From: Pseudomonas urmiensis
GTDB lineage: Bacteria > Pseudomonadota > Gammaproteobacteria > Pseudomonadales > Pseudomonadaceae
DNA length: 64,000 bases
Direction of reading: 5' to 3'
NCBI RefSeq assembly: GCF_014268815.2
Contig: NZ_JABWRE020000001.1
Location: 2,113,001-2,177,000, forward strand
Below the pieces are notes generated by a model, which searched no databases, was not told the DNA's origin, and was given only the letters and a program-made list of their open reading frames with translations. The translations under genes and the position numbers were made by a program. Positions 43,942 through 53,406 of the stretch are shown piece by piece. The stretch's first letter is position 1. The number at the start of each line of letters is the position of its first letter.

Positions 43942-45318
43942 TTAGCTCCCGGCATAGCCGACCGATTTCCCCGCCAACCGGCCACGCATCACGAAATACG
44001 CCGCCACCACAATCAACGACGTCACCGTGGTGAACCAGAACTGGAACCGCGACCCCGGATCGAATGCCTGGGTAACGATCACCGCCAACAGGGCGAACAG
44101 CGCAACGATGTTGGCGTACGGGAAGAACCACGCGCGGAACGCGCTCGGGTCCACCGGCTCATGCCGGGTTTTCCAGCGCATGGCCAAGTGGGCAATGATG
44201 ATGAAGATCCACACGATCATCACGAACGTACCGCTGCTTTTGGCCAGGGTCATGAACAGGTCACCACCGCTGACGAAGTGAACGGTCAGGATCAACAAGC
44301 AGATACTCAAGCTGAGCAACAACGCGTTCAGCGGCACCCCTTTGGAGGTAGTGCGCGAGAACAACTTCGGCGCATGGCCACGCTGGCTCAGCGAGAACAG
44401 CATGCGCGAGTTGGAGAACATGAACGAGTTCATCACCGACATGAACGAGACGAACAACACGATCTTCATCGCCACCGCGGCACCGCTGAAGCCAGCCAGG
44501 GTGAACAACGAGACATACGGTGAGGCCAGGTTGGCGGTGTCGGTCCATGGCAGGCACAGGATCAGGATAGACACGGAGCCCACATAGAACAGCATCACCC
44601 GCAGGATCACGCTCTTGATCGCGCGAATGACGTTCTTGCGAGGATTTTCCGATTCACCGGCCGCCACGGCGGCGATTTCACTGCCGCCCAGCGAGAAGAT
44701 CACCACCACCACACCTGCCATGACTGGCGACAGGCCATTGGGCATGAAGCCGTCGTGAGCAGTCAGGTTGACCCAGCCAGGGGAGGGGATGTCGCTGTGC
44801 AGACCAAGCAGGATCGAGATGCCCAGCGCCATGAAGATGACAATTGTGGCCACCTTCATCGCCGCCAGCCAGTACTCCACTTCGGCGAAGGATCTGACCG
44901 AGTAGGCGTTACTCGCCATCAGTGTCACGAGCATGATGAAAGCGCCTGCCCAGATCGGTAGCCCAGGCAGGAAATCATTCAGGATTGCGCCTAGTAGCAC
45001 TGCTTCCAAGGTGATGGTCAACATCGACTTGAACCAGTACAACCAGCCGACAGCAAAGCCTGCCCATTCACCGAGGTAGGTGTTGGCGTAGGTGGAGAAC
45101 GAGCCGGCATCTGGGTTGCGACAGGCCATCTCGCCCAGCATGAACATCACCAAGGTGACCACTATGCCGCCGATGAAGTACGACAGAATCGCGGCAGGCC
45201 CGGCCGAGGCAATCAGTTTGCCCGAGCCCATGAACAGCCCCGCGCCGATCACCCCGCCCAGCGCGATCATGGTGATATGCCGTTGTTTGAGGCTTTGCTT
45301 CAGACTGTTGGAATGCAT
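43942..45318 (-). CDS. Amino acid permease of the AAT family (GabP/AnsP-like)
   Basis: A 458-aa amino acid/proton symporter with 12 membrane spans. The family signature is at the start: LKQRHITMIALGGVIGAGLF (about 8-27), followed by the GEMA and SFSTYA motifs. It belongs to the group holding GabP, AnsP and ProY, and the exact amino acid cannot be read from the sequence. The ATG at 45318 is preceded by GAGGACAAGGA; a longer form from 45462 would add a stretch of low membrane character that is not family-like. Confidence 0.88.
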   Translation of the reverse strand: MHSNSLKQSLKQRHITMIALGGVIGAGLFMGSGKLIASAGPAAILSYFIGGIVVTLVMFMLGEMACRNPDAGSFSTYANTYLGEWAGFAVGWLYWFKSMLTITLEAVLLGAILNDFLPGLPIWAGAFIMLVTLMASNAYSVRSFAEVEYWLAAMKVATIVIFMALGISILLGLHSDIPSPGWVNLTAHDGFMPNGLSPVMAGVVVVIFSLGGSEIAAVAAGESENPRKNVIRAIKSVILRVMLFYVGSVSILILCLPWTDTANLASPYVSLFTLAGFSGAAVAMKIVLFVSFMSVMNSFMFSNSRMLFSLSQRGHAPKLFSRTTSKGVPLNALLLSLSICLLILTVHFVSGGDLFMTLAKSSGTFVMIVWIFIIIAHLAMRWKTRHEPVDPSAFRAWFFPYANIVALFALLAVIVTQAFDPGSRFQFWFTTVTSLIVVAAYFVMRGRLAGKSVGYAGS

Positions 45319-45595
45319 TTCCTTGTCCTCTCTTATTATTCGGGAGGAGTCGGCGACAGTTGCGCAGCGCACCCAATCGGTGTCGCCCGCAGAGACTGTC
45401 GCCCCCCAACGCAAGCATCGTCGTGCGCCTGCGTCCACGCCCTGTAGCCTTTCTTTAGGCAATGGCTATCAGGCTGGCCACCTTGGACAAGGCTGGCGTG
45501 CATCTCAAGCGAATTCTGCGCACAACATCCTGCGAATTTTTCTTGAGGGCGGTGCTTGCAAAGCGGCGGCGACAGTCGATCCAGCTAGGGGAACT

Positions 45596-45692
45596 TGATC
45601 GGGTAGTTCGATCAGGCAATTGCCATTGCCATCGTATTGACGGCTGCCTGCCAGGCTTGTCGGCGCTATTCTTAAACCTCGAACCATCGAGG
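45596..45692 (+). promoter_or_regulatory. Inverted repeats in the permease/lipoprotein gap
   Basis: In the 382-bp divergent gap 45319-45700, TGATCG-N7-CGATCA (45596-45614) looks like a regulator site. A second hairpin CCTCGA-ACCA-TCGAGG (45677-45692) includes the GAGG ribosome-binding site of the lipoprotein gene starting at 45701. Nothing else stands out in the gap. Confidence 0.4.
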
Positions 45693-45700
45693 TATCTATC

Positions 45701-46123
45701 ATGAACAGGTTGCTGCTAGGGCTAGCAATAACGCTGGTTGCTGGCTGTCAGACGCCGATGCCCGTCGCCAATCCGCAGATGGCCTGGGTCGATTTCTCGA
45801 CGCCATTTCCCAACGACAGAGTGCTGATGGCCGAACGCTTGGATAAACAGCGCCTGCGCGATGGGCGGTTTTTTCAAGTGACCCCGGGTCGTCATGAACT
45901 GGTGGTCAGGTTCGATTACGAAGTCAACGGTGGCGCAGGCATCAGCCTGATGGGTGGCACCACGGTTCGCCAATGCTACCTGACCGTCAACTACCCGCAT
46001 TTCCAGGCGGGCCAACGCTATGTTCTTGAGGCGCGCTCGATGGCACTGACGCCGGAAGCGCGGTTGTACGATGCCAAGGGCGAGGTGGTTGCAGAGGTTA
46101 GCGAGTTTTATTGCTTGATGTGA
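45701..46123 (+). CDS. Hypothetical lipoprotein
   Basis: A 140-aa protein with a lipoprotein signal (LLLGLAITLVAGC; lipobox VAGC, Cys16). The mature part has a pattern of alternating hydrophobic residues (HELVVRFDYEV, RYVLEARSMAL) and ends in YCLM, suggesting a small beta-rich domain of the kind found in several uncharacterised Pseudomonas lipoproteins. The Shine-Dalgarno GAGG lies within a small hairpin. Function unknown. Confidence 0.72.
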   Translation: MNRLLLGLAITLVAGCQTPMPVANPQMAWVDFSTPFPNDRVLMAERLDKQRLRDGRFFQVTPGRHELVVRFDYEVNGGAGISLMGGTTVRQCYLTVNYPHFQAGQRYVLEARSMALTPEARLYDAKGEVVAEVSEFYCLM

Positions 46124-46188
46124 TGCCTGCCGGCAGAGCGCTGGCAAACCAGGTCTTTGCCAAGCGCTGCAGTTCACCGTTAGCTTGC

Positions 46189-47373
46189 TCAGCCACCTTT
46201 CATGCGCCGTGCCATCAGAAATATCCCAAGGCCTATCAACGCGGTAACAGCACCGATGTAGCCAGTACTTGTCCACCCTAAACCGGCCGTGATCGCCATA
46301 CCGCCAAGCCAGGGGCCGAGTGCATTGGCCAGGTTGAAGGCAGCGTGGTTGGACGCAGCAGCCAGGCTTGGAGCCTCGTGTGCAATGTCCATCAGGCGAA
46401 TCTGCAACGGCGCGGCCAATGCGATCATCGTACCGACCAGCCCAATCCCGAAAAGGATCGACCAAAGCGAGTTAGCTGCGACGGTAAAGAACAGCAGCAC
46501 GGCGATCGACCACACCAGGACGTATCCCACCGCGCGAAACTGGAATCGGTCGAATAGCTTGCCGCCTGCGATGTTGCCAATGATGCCGCCGATCCCGAAT
46601 GCTGCCAGGCCGAATGGAATCCACTCGGGAGAAACTTTGGTCACCTCGAGCATCGTTGGCGCCAAGTAGCTGAAAACGGTGAACATGCCCGCAAAGCCAA
46701 TGGACGCTATCGCAAGTGCCATCCAGACTTGCGGAAGACGAAACGCCTGAAGCTCCTTGCGCGGATCACTCCGGACTTCATCCTGAGGCTGAGGTACCAA
46801 GCGCCAGATCAGGGCAACGGTGCAAACGGCGATGGCCCCAACCAGCACGAATGCCGAGCGCCAGCCGAATAATTGACCAAGGAACGTGGCGACTGGATTG
46901 CCTAGGAGCATGGCGAGGGTCAACCCCATCATTACCCTGGCGACGGCGCCAGCGCGTTGGTTGGTCGGCACTATGCTTGAGGCCACCACCGCGGCGATAC
47001 CGAAGTACGCGCCATGAGGCAGGCCACTGATGAAACGGAACGTGACCAGCCCACCGAAGGATGGCGCAAAGGCTGTGGCAAGGTTGCCGATAGCGTAGAG
47101 CGCCATTAGCAGGAGCAGCATGTGTTTGCGCAGAAGTTTGGCGCCCAGTATCGCGAGCACAGGTGCCCCAACCATTACGCCCAGAGCATAGGCACTGATC
47201 GCATGACCAACTTGAGGCTCACTCAGCTGCAAGTTCCGGGCAATTTCGGGCATCAGGCCCATGATGGCAAACTCGCCGGTGCCGATTGCAAAACTCCCCA
47301 GAGCCATTGCCGCTTCCATCTTGGCAGCAGTGCTTCTGGCGGGCAGGGCAGGTGGCACTTGATGAACAGACAT
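46189..47373 (-). CDS. MFS transporter, DHA1/AraJ-like
   Basis: A 394-aa major facilitator protein with about 12 spans, of the sugar-efflux/AraJ group. It has GTGEFAIMGLMPEIARNL at the first segment and RFISGLPHGAYFG in the fourth. AAGGA precedes the ATG. These proteins export small sugars, arabinose-like compounds or drugs. It is divergent from the hybrid histidine kinase gene across 205 bp, which may hint at co-regulation but does not prove it. Confidence 0.85.
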   Translation of the reverse strand: MSVHQVPPALPARSTAAKMEAAMALGSFAIGTGEFAIMGLMPEIARNLQLSEPQVGHAISAYALGVMVGAPVLAILGAKLLRKHMLLLLMALYAIGNLATAFAPSFGGLVTFRFISGLPHGAYFGIAAVVASSIVPTNQRAGAVARVMMGLTLAMLLGNPVATFLGQLFGWRSAFVLVGAIAVCTVALIWRLVPQPQDEVRSDPRKELQAFRLPQVWMALAIASIGFAGMFTVFSYLAPTMLEVTKVSPEWIPFGLAAFGIGGIIGNIAGGKLFDRFQFRAVGYVLVWSIAVLLFFTVAANSLWSILFGIGLVGTMIALAAPLQIRLMDIAHEAPSLAAASNHAAFNLANALGPWLGGMAITAGLGWTSTGYIGAVTALIGLGIFLMARRMKGG

Positions 47374-47578
47374 CTAAATCCTTAGCGAAACACGCTGAAG
47401 CGTTAAAGCTGCAGATGGTAGACAATACGCCATAGTCGCGTCGAGGGTAGTCGTCGCTGATTCTTTGAAGGCAGTATGCTTTTGCTGTGTATCAGCGTAG
47501 ATAGAATGGCGACGGTGGCATCGAGGTTGACAATGTTATCCATGGGCTAATGGCCCAAGGCTTCGACAAGAGGACGTT

Positions 47579-49654
47579 ATGGAGCGCCAACCCCCTGGCC
47601 CTATGCATGGCATGGATGTTCCGGCATCACACAATCAAGGCCATGCCTTTGCAACGGATGCATCAGAGCGTTTGCAGTTGGCACTCGATGCTGGCGCGAT
47701 TGTCGGTACCTGGGTGTGGGATATCCCGGCTAACCGTGTGACCGCTGACGAGCGCTTTTCCAGATCCTTTGGACTGCCTGCGCACAAGTGCATGGCCGGC
47801 ATTCCTATCGAGGAGGCGTTTTCGTCTATTCATCCAAACGACCGTGATCGCGTCTCGACCGACATCCAGGAAGCCATGCGTCGCGGCGGTGCCTACCGGT
47901 GTGAATACCGCGTTCGACAGCACGACGGTAGCTACCGTTGGATCGAAGCCAATGGCCGGGCGGAGCTCGATGAACAGGGCAGGGCGATCAGGTTTCCCGG
48001 GGTTCTCATGAATATTGAGTCCCGTCGCTCAGCTGAGGCTGAGCGTGACAGGATGTCGGCATTGCTGCGCACATTCACTGCCGCCGTGCCCGGTGTTGTC
48101 TACGCCAAGGATCTGGAGGGCAGGCTACTTGTAGCGAACCATGGCGCCACGCAACTGATCGGCAAACCGCCAGAGTTTTACCTGGGCAAAACCGATCTGG
48201 AGTTTCTTGAGGACAAAGCCCAGGCACGTCAGGTCATGGAAACCGATCAGCGCGTGATGCAGGGTGGCAAAGCGGTGCAGATCGAAGAGCGGGTCGATAT
48301 GCCGGACGGTACAGCGACCTACTGGTTATCAATGAAAGCGCCACTTTGCGACGATGCGGGGGAGGTCATTGGGCTGATCGGCTCGTCCATTGACGTGACT
48401 GCGCGCAAGAATGCCGAGTCGCAGCTTGTAGAACTCAATCGCACCTTGGAAGCACGGATCGAGGAGGCTGTGGCCGAGCGGGAAGCGGTTCAAGCGGCGC
48501 TTCGACAATCTCAAAAGATGGAAGCGGTTGGCCAGCTGACAGGAGGGATCGCTCACGATTTCAACAATCTATTGGCGGGGATCACAGGTAGCCTGGATCT
48601 GGTCAAGCGCCGTTTGAAGCAGCGGCGCATTGCCGATGTTGAACGTTATCTTGGGGTGGCCCAAGGCGCCGCCCAGAGAGCGGCATCGCTGACGCATCGG
48701 CTCCTGGCATTCTCTCGTCGCCAAACGCTGATGCCTCTTCATATCGACGTGAACAGCCTGATCAGCGATATGCAAGAGCTGATCAGCCGCACAGTAGGGC
48801 CCTCGATCAAATTGAAGGTGGAACTGAGCGCGAAATCGAGTATTTGCCTGGTCGACCCGGCACAAGTAGAGAACTCGCTGTTGAACCTGTGTATCAACGC
48901 CCGCGACGCATTAGCCAGCAGCGGCTGCATTGCCATTACCACGTTCAACCAAGAGTTGGTACTAGGGCCAGAATTGGATCCTGAACTGCCTCCCGGAAAT
49001 TATTTGACGATTTGTGTCGCTGACGACGGAATTGGCATGAGCGCCCAGACGCTTTCCCGCGCATTCGAGCCGTTCTTCACCACCAAACCAGTCGGGGCCG
49101 GTACTGGTCTTGGCTTATCGATGATCTATGGCTTTGCCAAACAATCAGGAGGCCAGGTCAGGATCGAGTCAGTTGAGGATCACGGCACCCGTGTTTATCT
49201 TCAGTTGCCTAGCCAAACGGCCCGAATCACGGCGCCGGAGCGTATGGAGCCACTGGATGAGACGACATTATCTGCATCAGGTGAGACAGTGTTGGTCGTC
49301 GATGACGAGCCATCAGTGCGCATGTTTGTGAGCGAAATGCTAGATAACTGTGGGTACCGGGTTGTCGAAGCCGCCGACAGCCTCGCTGGCCTTCAGTTAC
49401 TTTGTTCAGACACTCAAATCGACTTGCTCGTGACGGACATAGGCCTGCCGGGTGGTATCGACGGTAGACAAATGGCAGATGAGGGGCGTAGAGCCAGGCC
49501 TGGATTGCCAATTTTGTTCATGACGGGCTATGCGCAGCCAAATGTGCTCGACAGCGTCCAGCTTGAACCTTGCACTGCGGTGCTGACCAAGCCTTTTTCA
49601 CTTGAGGCGCTAATGCTGAATATCAGGGCATTGCTCAGGAAAAACGACTGCTAG
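47579..49654 (+). CDS. Hybrid sensor histidine kinase with PAS domains and receiver
   Basis: A 691-aa soluble two-component protein. Two PAS regions (about 30-150 and 155-280; the first with the PAC segment RCEYRVRQHDGSYRWIEANG) are followed by a histidine kinase of the HWE/NtrB-like type with GIAHDFNN (His326) and an ATPase domain (N-box NLCINARDAL, then DDGIGMS and GTGLGLSM). A C-terminal receiver has VVDDE and phospho-acceptor Asp620 (VTDIGLPG). There are no membrane segments, so it senses a cytoplasmic cue. No partner regulator gene is adjacent. Confidence 0.9.
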   Translation: MERQPPGPMHGMDVPASHNQGHAFATDASERLQLALDAGAIVGTWVWDIPANRVTADERFSRSFGLPAHKCMAGIPIEEAFSSIHPNDRDRVSTDIQEAMRRGGAYRCEYRVRQHDGSYRWIEANGRAELDEQGRAIRFPGVLMNIESRRSAEAERDRMSALLRTFTAAVPGVVYAKDLEGRLLVANHGATQLIGKPPEFYLGKTDLEFLEDKAQARQVMETDQRVMQGGKAVQIEERVDMPDGTATYWLSMKAPLCDDAGEVIGLIGSSIDVTARKNAESQLVELNRTLEARIEEAVAEREAVQAALRQSQKMEAVGQLTGGIAHDFNNLLAGITGSLDLVKRRLKQRRIADVERYLGVAQGAAQRAASLTHRLLAFSRRQTLMPLHIDVNSLISDMQELISRTVGPSIKLKVELSAKSSICLVDPAQVENSLLNLCINARDALASSGCIAITTFNQELVLGPELDPELPPGNYLTICVADDGIGMSAQTLSRAFEPFFTTKPVGAGTGLGLSMIYGFAKQSGGQVRIESVEDHGTRVYLQLPSQTARITAPERMEPLDETTLSASGETVLVVDDEPSVRMFVSEMLDNCGYRVVEAADSLAGLQLLCSDTQIDLLVTDIGLPGGIDGRQMADEGRRARPGLPILFMTGYAQPNVLDSVQLEPCTAVLTKPFSLEALMLNIRALLRKNDC

Positions 49655-49671
49655 ATCGTGAGGATGTTGAG

Positions 49672-49708
49672 CGCCTGTGGGCGCGGGAGCGCCCGCGAAG
49701 TGGCCGGT
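49672..49708 (-). repeat. Single REP-like unit after the kinase gene
   Basis: GCGCGGGAGCGCCCGCGAAG, with flanking CCTGTGG and TGGCCGG, is a variant REP. Another small inverted repeat, CATAAT-ATAC-ATTATG, is at 49786-49801 in the same 209-bp convergent gap. Confidence 0.5.
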
Positions 49709-49863
49709 CCAGTTAATCGGTCACGTGTCGAGACAGGCAACGGCGCTGCAGCGAGTGGGCTGCGTGAGGATATTACTAGATTTAACATAATATACATTAT
49801 GCGTAGTTTCGCATTAAGGCGCGGCCCTGGTTCCCACCAGATCCAAAGCCACGCCGCAGCCAT

Positions 49864-51198
49864 CTACTGCTTCTGATCCAGCGCCTTACTCACTGCATTC
49901 ACGAACAACGCCTGTTCGTCATACAACGAGCTCGGTGTCTCGGCATTCTTCCAGGTCGACCATTGCACCATCACCAGATGCTCAACCGGATTGATCGCGA
50001 TCGTCTGACCGTAGATGCCCAGCGCCCAGAATGTTTGCTCGCTGGTAGCGGTCTTCTTCGGTTCGGCATCTGCATCCGGTGCCGGCGCGTTGTACCACCA
50101 TTGGTAGCCGTACTGACCATTAGGTGCGGCTTTGGTTACCGAGCCTTTGGCTGTAGTCCAGTGCGTCGAGCGTGCAAGCCAATCGTTGGGCAGCAACTTT
50201 TCGCCGTTCGGCAATTGGCCGCCGCTGAGCACGAACTGGCCGAAGCGCCCCCAGTCACGCAGCGTGGCATTGAAGCCGTGACCACCCATGTCGACCTTAC
50301 CCGGTACCAGTGCGTGCCAGACGCCATCTTGCTGCATGCCATAGCGGCTCCAGATCTGGCTTTCCAGGTACTTGGCGATGGTCTGGCCAGTGGCGTTCTC
50401 CAGCACGCGGCCGACCAGCCAGGCGCCGCCGGTGTTGTATGACCAGACTTCGCCAGGCTTCACCCCGGGCTTGCGCTTGACCGATTTGACCAGGTTGAGC
50501 ACGCAATCGTAAGGGTCTGGCTTGGCCTCGCATTGGGTCATGTGGGAGAAATCAGAGTCTGGCGATGCGTAATTCTCATCCCAGACCACACCTGAGGTAT
50601 GTTGCATCAGCTGATGCAGGGTTACATCCTGCCACTCGGTGCCTTTGAGTTCGGGGATATACGCGGTGATCTTGTCGTCTACCGACTTGATCTTGCCGGC
50701 TTTTATAGCAACCCCCACCAGCACGCTGACTACCGACTTGGCAACTGAGCGTGAAGTCCACAGGGTCTGGGCAGTGTTGCCTTTGCCGTAGTATTCGTAG
50801 GCAATTTTGCCGTCTTTGAGCACCAACAGCCCGGTTACGCTCTGGTTTTCCAGGTAGTCGGCAAGTCCCTGGCGCTTGCCCTCCAGGCTGTATTGAACGT
50901 TGCTGAGCAGATGATCCGCTGCTGGTAACGGACTTGGGGTGGCGCCCTGGGTAGAAAATACATCCCCTTCGTACAGGCGGTAGGTATTACGGAACCCCAC
51001 TACTCGGGTGTCTTGATCCCAGGTCAGCATGTTCTTGGCTGCCGGCAGCACTTTGTCGAACGGCTGCGGGCATGTGTGCAGATTGGGTACGCCGCACGGG
51101 CTCTTACTATCGGCAGCCTGAGCGGTGCTGGCTGCCAGGGCTAGCGCAAGGATGGAAAATACAGTGGACGGCTTGATTGTTATTGGTGTTGCCCGCAT
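49864..51198 (-). CDS. Secreted serine hydrolase of the beta-lactamase/NylB fold
   Basis: A 444-aa protein with a signal peptide ending near AQAAD (about 28). The class C/DD-peptidase-type catalytic Ser151-x-x-Lys154 lies in SRSVAKS, and Tyr254-Asn255 in WSYNTGG is the second catalytic element. The third motif is GIYGQ, as in 6-aminohexanoate-dimer hydrolase-like proteins, not the KTG of beta-lactamases. It is therefore an esterase or amidase and probably not a resistance enzyme. Several cysteines in the N-terminal mature part suggest disulfides. Divergent from a LysR gene. Confidence 0.85.
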   Translation of the reverse strand: MRATPITIKPSTVFSILALALAASTAQAADSKSPCGVPNLHTCPQPFDKVLPAAKNMLTWDQDTRVVGFRNTYRLYEGDVFSTQGATPSPLPAADHLLSNVQYSLEGKRQGLADYLENQSVTGLLVLKDGKIAYEYYGKGNTAQTLWTSRSVAKSVVSVLVGVAIKAGKIKSVDDKITAYIPELKGTEWQDVTLHQLMQHTSGVVWDENYASPDSDFSHMTQCEAKPDPYDCVLNLVKSVKRKPGVKPGEVWSYNTGGAWLVGRVLENATGQTIAKYLESQIWSRYGMQQDGVWHALVPGKVDMGGHGFNATLRDWGRFGQFVLSGGQLPNGEKLLPNDWLARSTHWTTAKGSVTKAAPNGQYGYQWWYNAPAPDADAEPKKTATSEQTFWALGIYGQTIAINPVEHLVMVQWSTWKNAETPSSLYDEQALFVNAVSKALDQKQ

Positions 51199-51341
51199 GG
51201 GGTTTTCCTCAAGTTTTGCTGTGCGTGGGACACTTCACGGGGCTAGCCCGCGCCCACCGTGAGTCTCAGCAACTTGAACGGCGCGGAAAAGAACAATAAA
51301 TTGACTGCCACTAATACAAAAACTAATACCCCGAGGCGCGC

Positions 51342-52262
51342 ATGGCCATCGACCGGCTTCCCCCACTCAATGCAATCCGGGCTTTCGAGGCTGCGGCGCG
51401 GCTTGGCAGTTATGTAGCGGCGTCAGAAGCTTTGCATGTGACTCAGCCTGCGATCGGTCGCCATGTGAAGAATCTGGAAGACTGGCTGGGTGTGCGTCTG
51501 CTTGAGCGCGGCCCGCGCGGCGTCACCCTGACGTTGCTAGGTGCGCACTATTACCAAGCGGTATCGCAGGCACTGCAGATCCTTGCCGACGCCAGTGCCC
51601 GCCTGGCCAGGCACGACAACCAGCGTTGGCTGCGCATCCTGTGCGTACCGGCCTTCGCTTCACGCTGGTTGACCCCGCGGATCGACAGTCTGCGCAAGCT
51701 GCGACCTGACCTGAAGATCGCCATCGAGCCCAATGCCTCGTTTACTGCAGTGGATGCCAGGCAAGCTGACCTGGGTATAGCCTATGGCTTGCCTGGCGAG
51801 CTATCGGGCGTGCGTGAGGTCTTGATTCGCCCGGCAGTGTTTGCCGTCTGCTCGCCCAGCTTTCTTGCGCAGTTGCCAGGGCCGCTGACGATTGCCGATT
51901 TGCCCCCAAACAAGCTGATTCACGTCGATGACGGCACATGGTGGAACAGCTGGTTCGCCGCCAATGGCCTGCGTGTGCGGGTCAAGTCCGATGCTTCGCA
52001 CATGAGCAATGACATTGTGCTCAACCTCGCAGAACGTGGCCATGGCATCGCGCTGGCAACCGAGGTACTGGTTCAGCGCGAGCTTGAGCAAGGTACGCTG
52101 ATACGCTGCCTGGATCAGGCAGCGCCGCTGGAAAGTTATCAGGTTCTCACGCCGTCCCAGGCACCAAACGAGGATGCGCTGTGGTTCATCAATTGGCTTA
52201 AATCCAGCCTGCGCGAGGCATTTCCCCAGGCCAGAGTTGAATCCGTGGGCGTTCTCCCATAA
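51342..52262 (+). CDS. LysR-family regulator (GcvA/AmpR-like)
   Basis: A 306-aa LysR-type regulator with an N-terminal winged helix (PLNAIRAFEAAARLGSYV at about 7-24 and HVTQPAIGRHVKNLEDWL at about 33-50) and a C-terminal effector domain. The start and helix pattern are those of the GcvA/AmpR subgroup. It is divergent from the serine hydrolase gene across 143 bp, the same layout as ampR-ampC. It probably regulates that gene and itself. GAGG precedes the ATG. Confidence 0.88.
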   Translation: MAIDRLPPLNAIRAFEAAARLGSYVAASEALHVTQPAIGRHVKNLEDWLGVRLLERGPRGVTLTLLGAHYYQAVSQALQILADASARLARHDNQRWLRILCVPAFASRWLTPRIDSLRKLRPDLKIAIEPNASFTAVDARQADLGIAYGLPGELSGVREVLIRPAVFAVCSPSFLAQLPGPLTIADLPPNKLIHVDDGTWWNSWFAANGLRVRVKSDASHMSNDIVLNLAERGHGIALATEVLVQRELEQGTLIRCLDQAAPLESYQVLTPSQAPNEDALWFINWLKSSLREAFPQARVESVGVLP

Positions 52263-52296
52263 GGTACTGCCCTGCCCTATATTATAAGTTTAAGTG

Positions 52297-52330
52297 ATAA
52301 CTCAACTAAATATTCATTTAGTTGAGTTAT
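52297..52330. terminator. Perfect 14-bp AT-rich stem-loop
   Basis: ATAACTCAACTAAA and TTTAGTTGAGTTAT pair exactly around a TATTCA loop, 34 bases past the LysR stop and 54 before the next start. It could terminate the LysR transcript or serve as an operator; the stem is AT-rich for a terminator. Confidence 0.5.
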
Positions 52331-52383
52331 ATAATATTCAAAAGCACCCCATCCCTACTGAAACGCTCTCTACAAGGACGTCC

Positions 52384-53403
52384 ATGAAGCTTCAATCGCT
52401 GTGCTGGCCTTTTTGGGCGCTCAGTACGCTAGCCTGCGCCGCAGTGCCCGATGACGGTCTGGTCTTCTCCCACAAGGACTGGGACCTCGCCTGCAACAAG
52501 TCTGGCCAGTGCATCGCGATGGGTTACTCCCCGGGCGATGGCATCGATGGCATCAGCCTGGGCCTGCAACGCGAGGCTGGCCCCAACACCGCTGTCACTG
52601 GCACGTTGATGTTCGCCAACCTCGGTGGCGAGCCCCCTGTCCCGCCGGTACAACTGGTGATCGACGAGGTGGTCGTGGGTACCCTGCGCGATGATGCTTC
52701 GGATTTTCATATCGAGCACGACCAGGTCTTGGCCCTGCTCGCTGCGCTGCCTGGCAGCACGCAGATCAAGGTGGTCGACTCCCGTGGGGCTGTGCGCACC
52801 CTCTCGGATGCCGGCGCTGCGGCAGTGCTGCTGAAAATGGATGAAGTTCAGGAACGGCTCGGCACGCCAGGCGCGCTGGTCAGCCGCGGCGCTGAGGATG
52901 AGCAGCTGGTACCAGGGCCAAGGCGCGCAGCGCCGCCTATCGAGCGCCTGCCCTTGGTTGACAATCGCCCTGAAGACCAGGCCTTAGCGCAACTCCCGGT
53001 CTTGCCCCAAGCCCTGCGCCAGACCTTGACCGGCCCTCGCCAGTGCCCCGATCTACAAGACTCCAGCCGTGCGCTGCCACTGACCGTGGAGCGGCTCGAT
53101 GAGCAGCGTGTGCTGGTCGCCACGCAATGCCGGGCCAACAGCTTCAACACGGCCAACGGTTACTGGGTGGTCCAGGATCAGCCGCCCTACGCTGCGCAAT
53201 TGGTCACCACTGAAGCCACACAATTCGAACGGCGCATGGCCCAGATCAGTTCCTGGCAAAAGAAGCGCGCCCTGGATGACTGCTCCACGCTGTCGTTCTG
53301 GGTTTGGAACGGTGCGCAGTTCGAGCTGTGGTACCGCAACGGTTACAACCGCTGCCGAGGCTTCAGATACGGCGCTTGGGGGATGCCGACCTACGTACGC
53401 TGA
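52384..53403 (+). CDS. DUF1176 periplasmic protein
   Basis: A 339-aa exported protein with a signal peptide ending near TLACAAV (about 22). It matches the DUF1176 family, seen in HKDWDLACNKSGQC near the start of the mature chain and in the C-terminal YNRCRGFRYGAWG. Cysteines recur at regular places and probably form disulfides. No function is known for the family. The ATG at 52384 gives the signal peptide and follows AAGGA; earlier in-frame starts do not. Confidence 0.82.
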   Translation: MKLQSLCWPFWALSTLACAAVPDDGLVFSHKDWDLACNKSGQCIAMGYSPGDGIDGISLGLQREAGPNTAVTGTLMFANLGGEPPVPPVQLVIDEVVVGTLRDDASDFHIEHDQVLALLAALPGSTQIKVVDSRGAVRTLSDAGAAAVLLKMDEVQERLGTPGALVSRGAEDEQLVPGPRRAAPPIERLPLVDNRPEDQALAQLPVLPQALRQTLTGPRQCPDLQDSSRALPLTVERLDEQRVLVATQCRANSFNTANGYWVVQDQPPYAAQLVTTEATQFERRMAQISSWQKKRALDDCSTLSFWVWNGAQFELWYRNGYNRCRGFRYGAWGMPTYVR

Positions 53404-53406
53404 GCT

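Noticed and set aside
49864..51198. AmpC-type beta-lactamase
   Set aside because: The KTG motif is absent, and the third motif region (GIYGQ) and length fit NylB-like serine hydrolases better.
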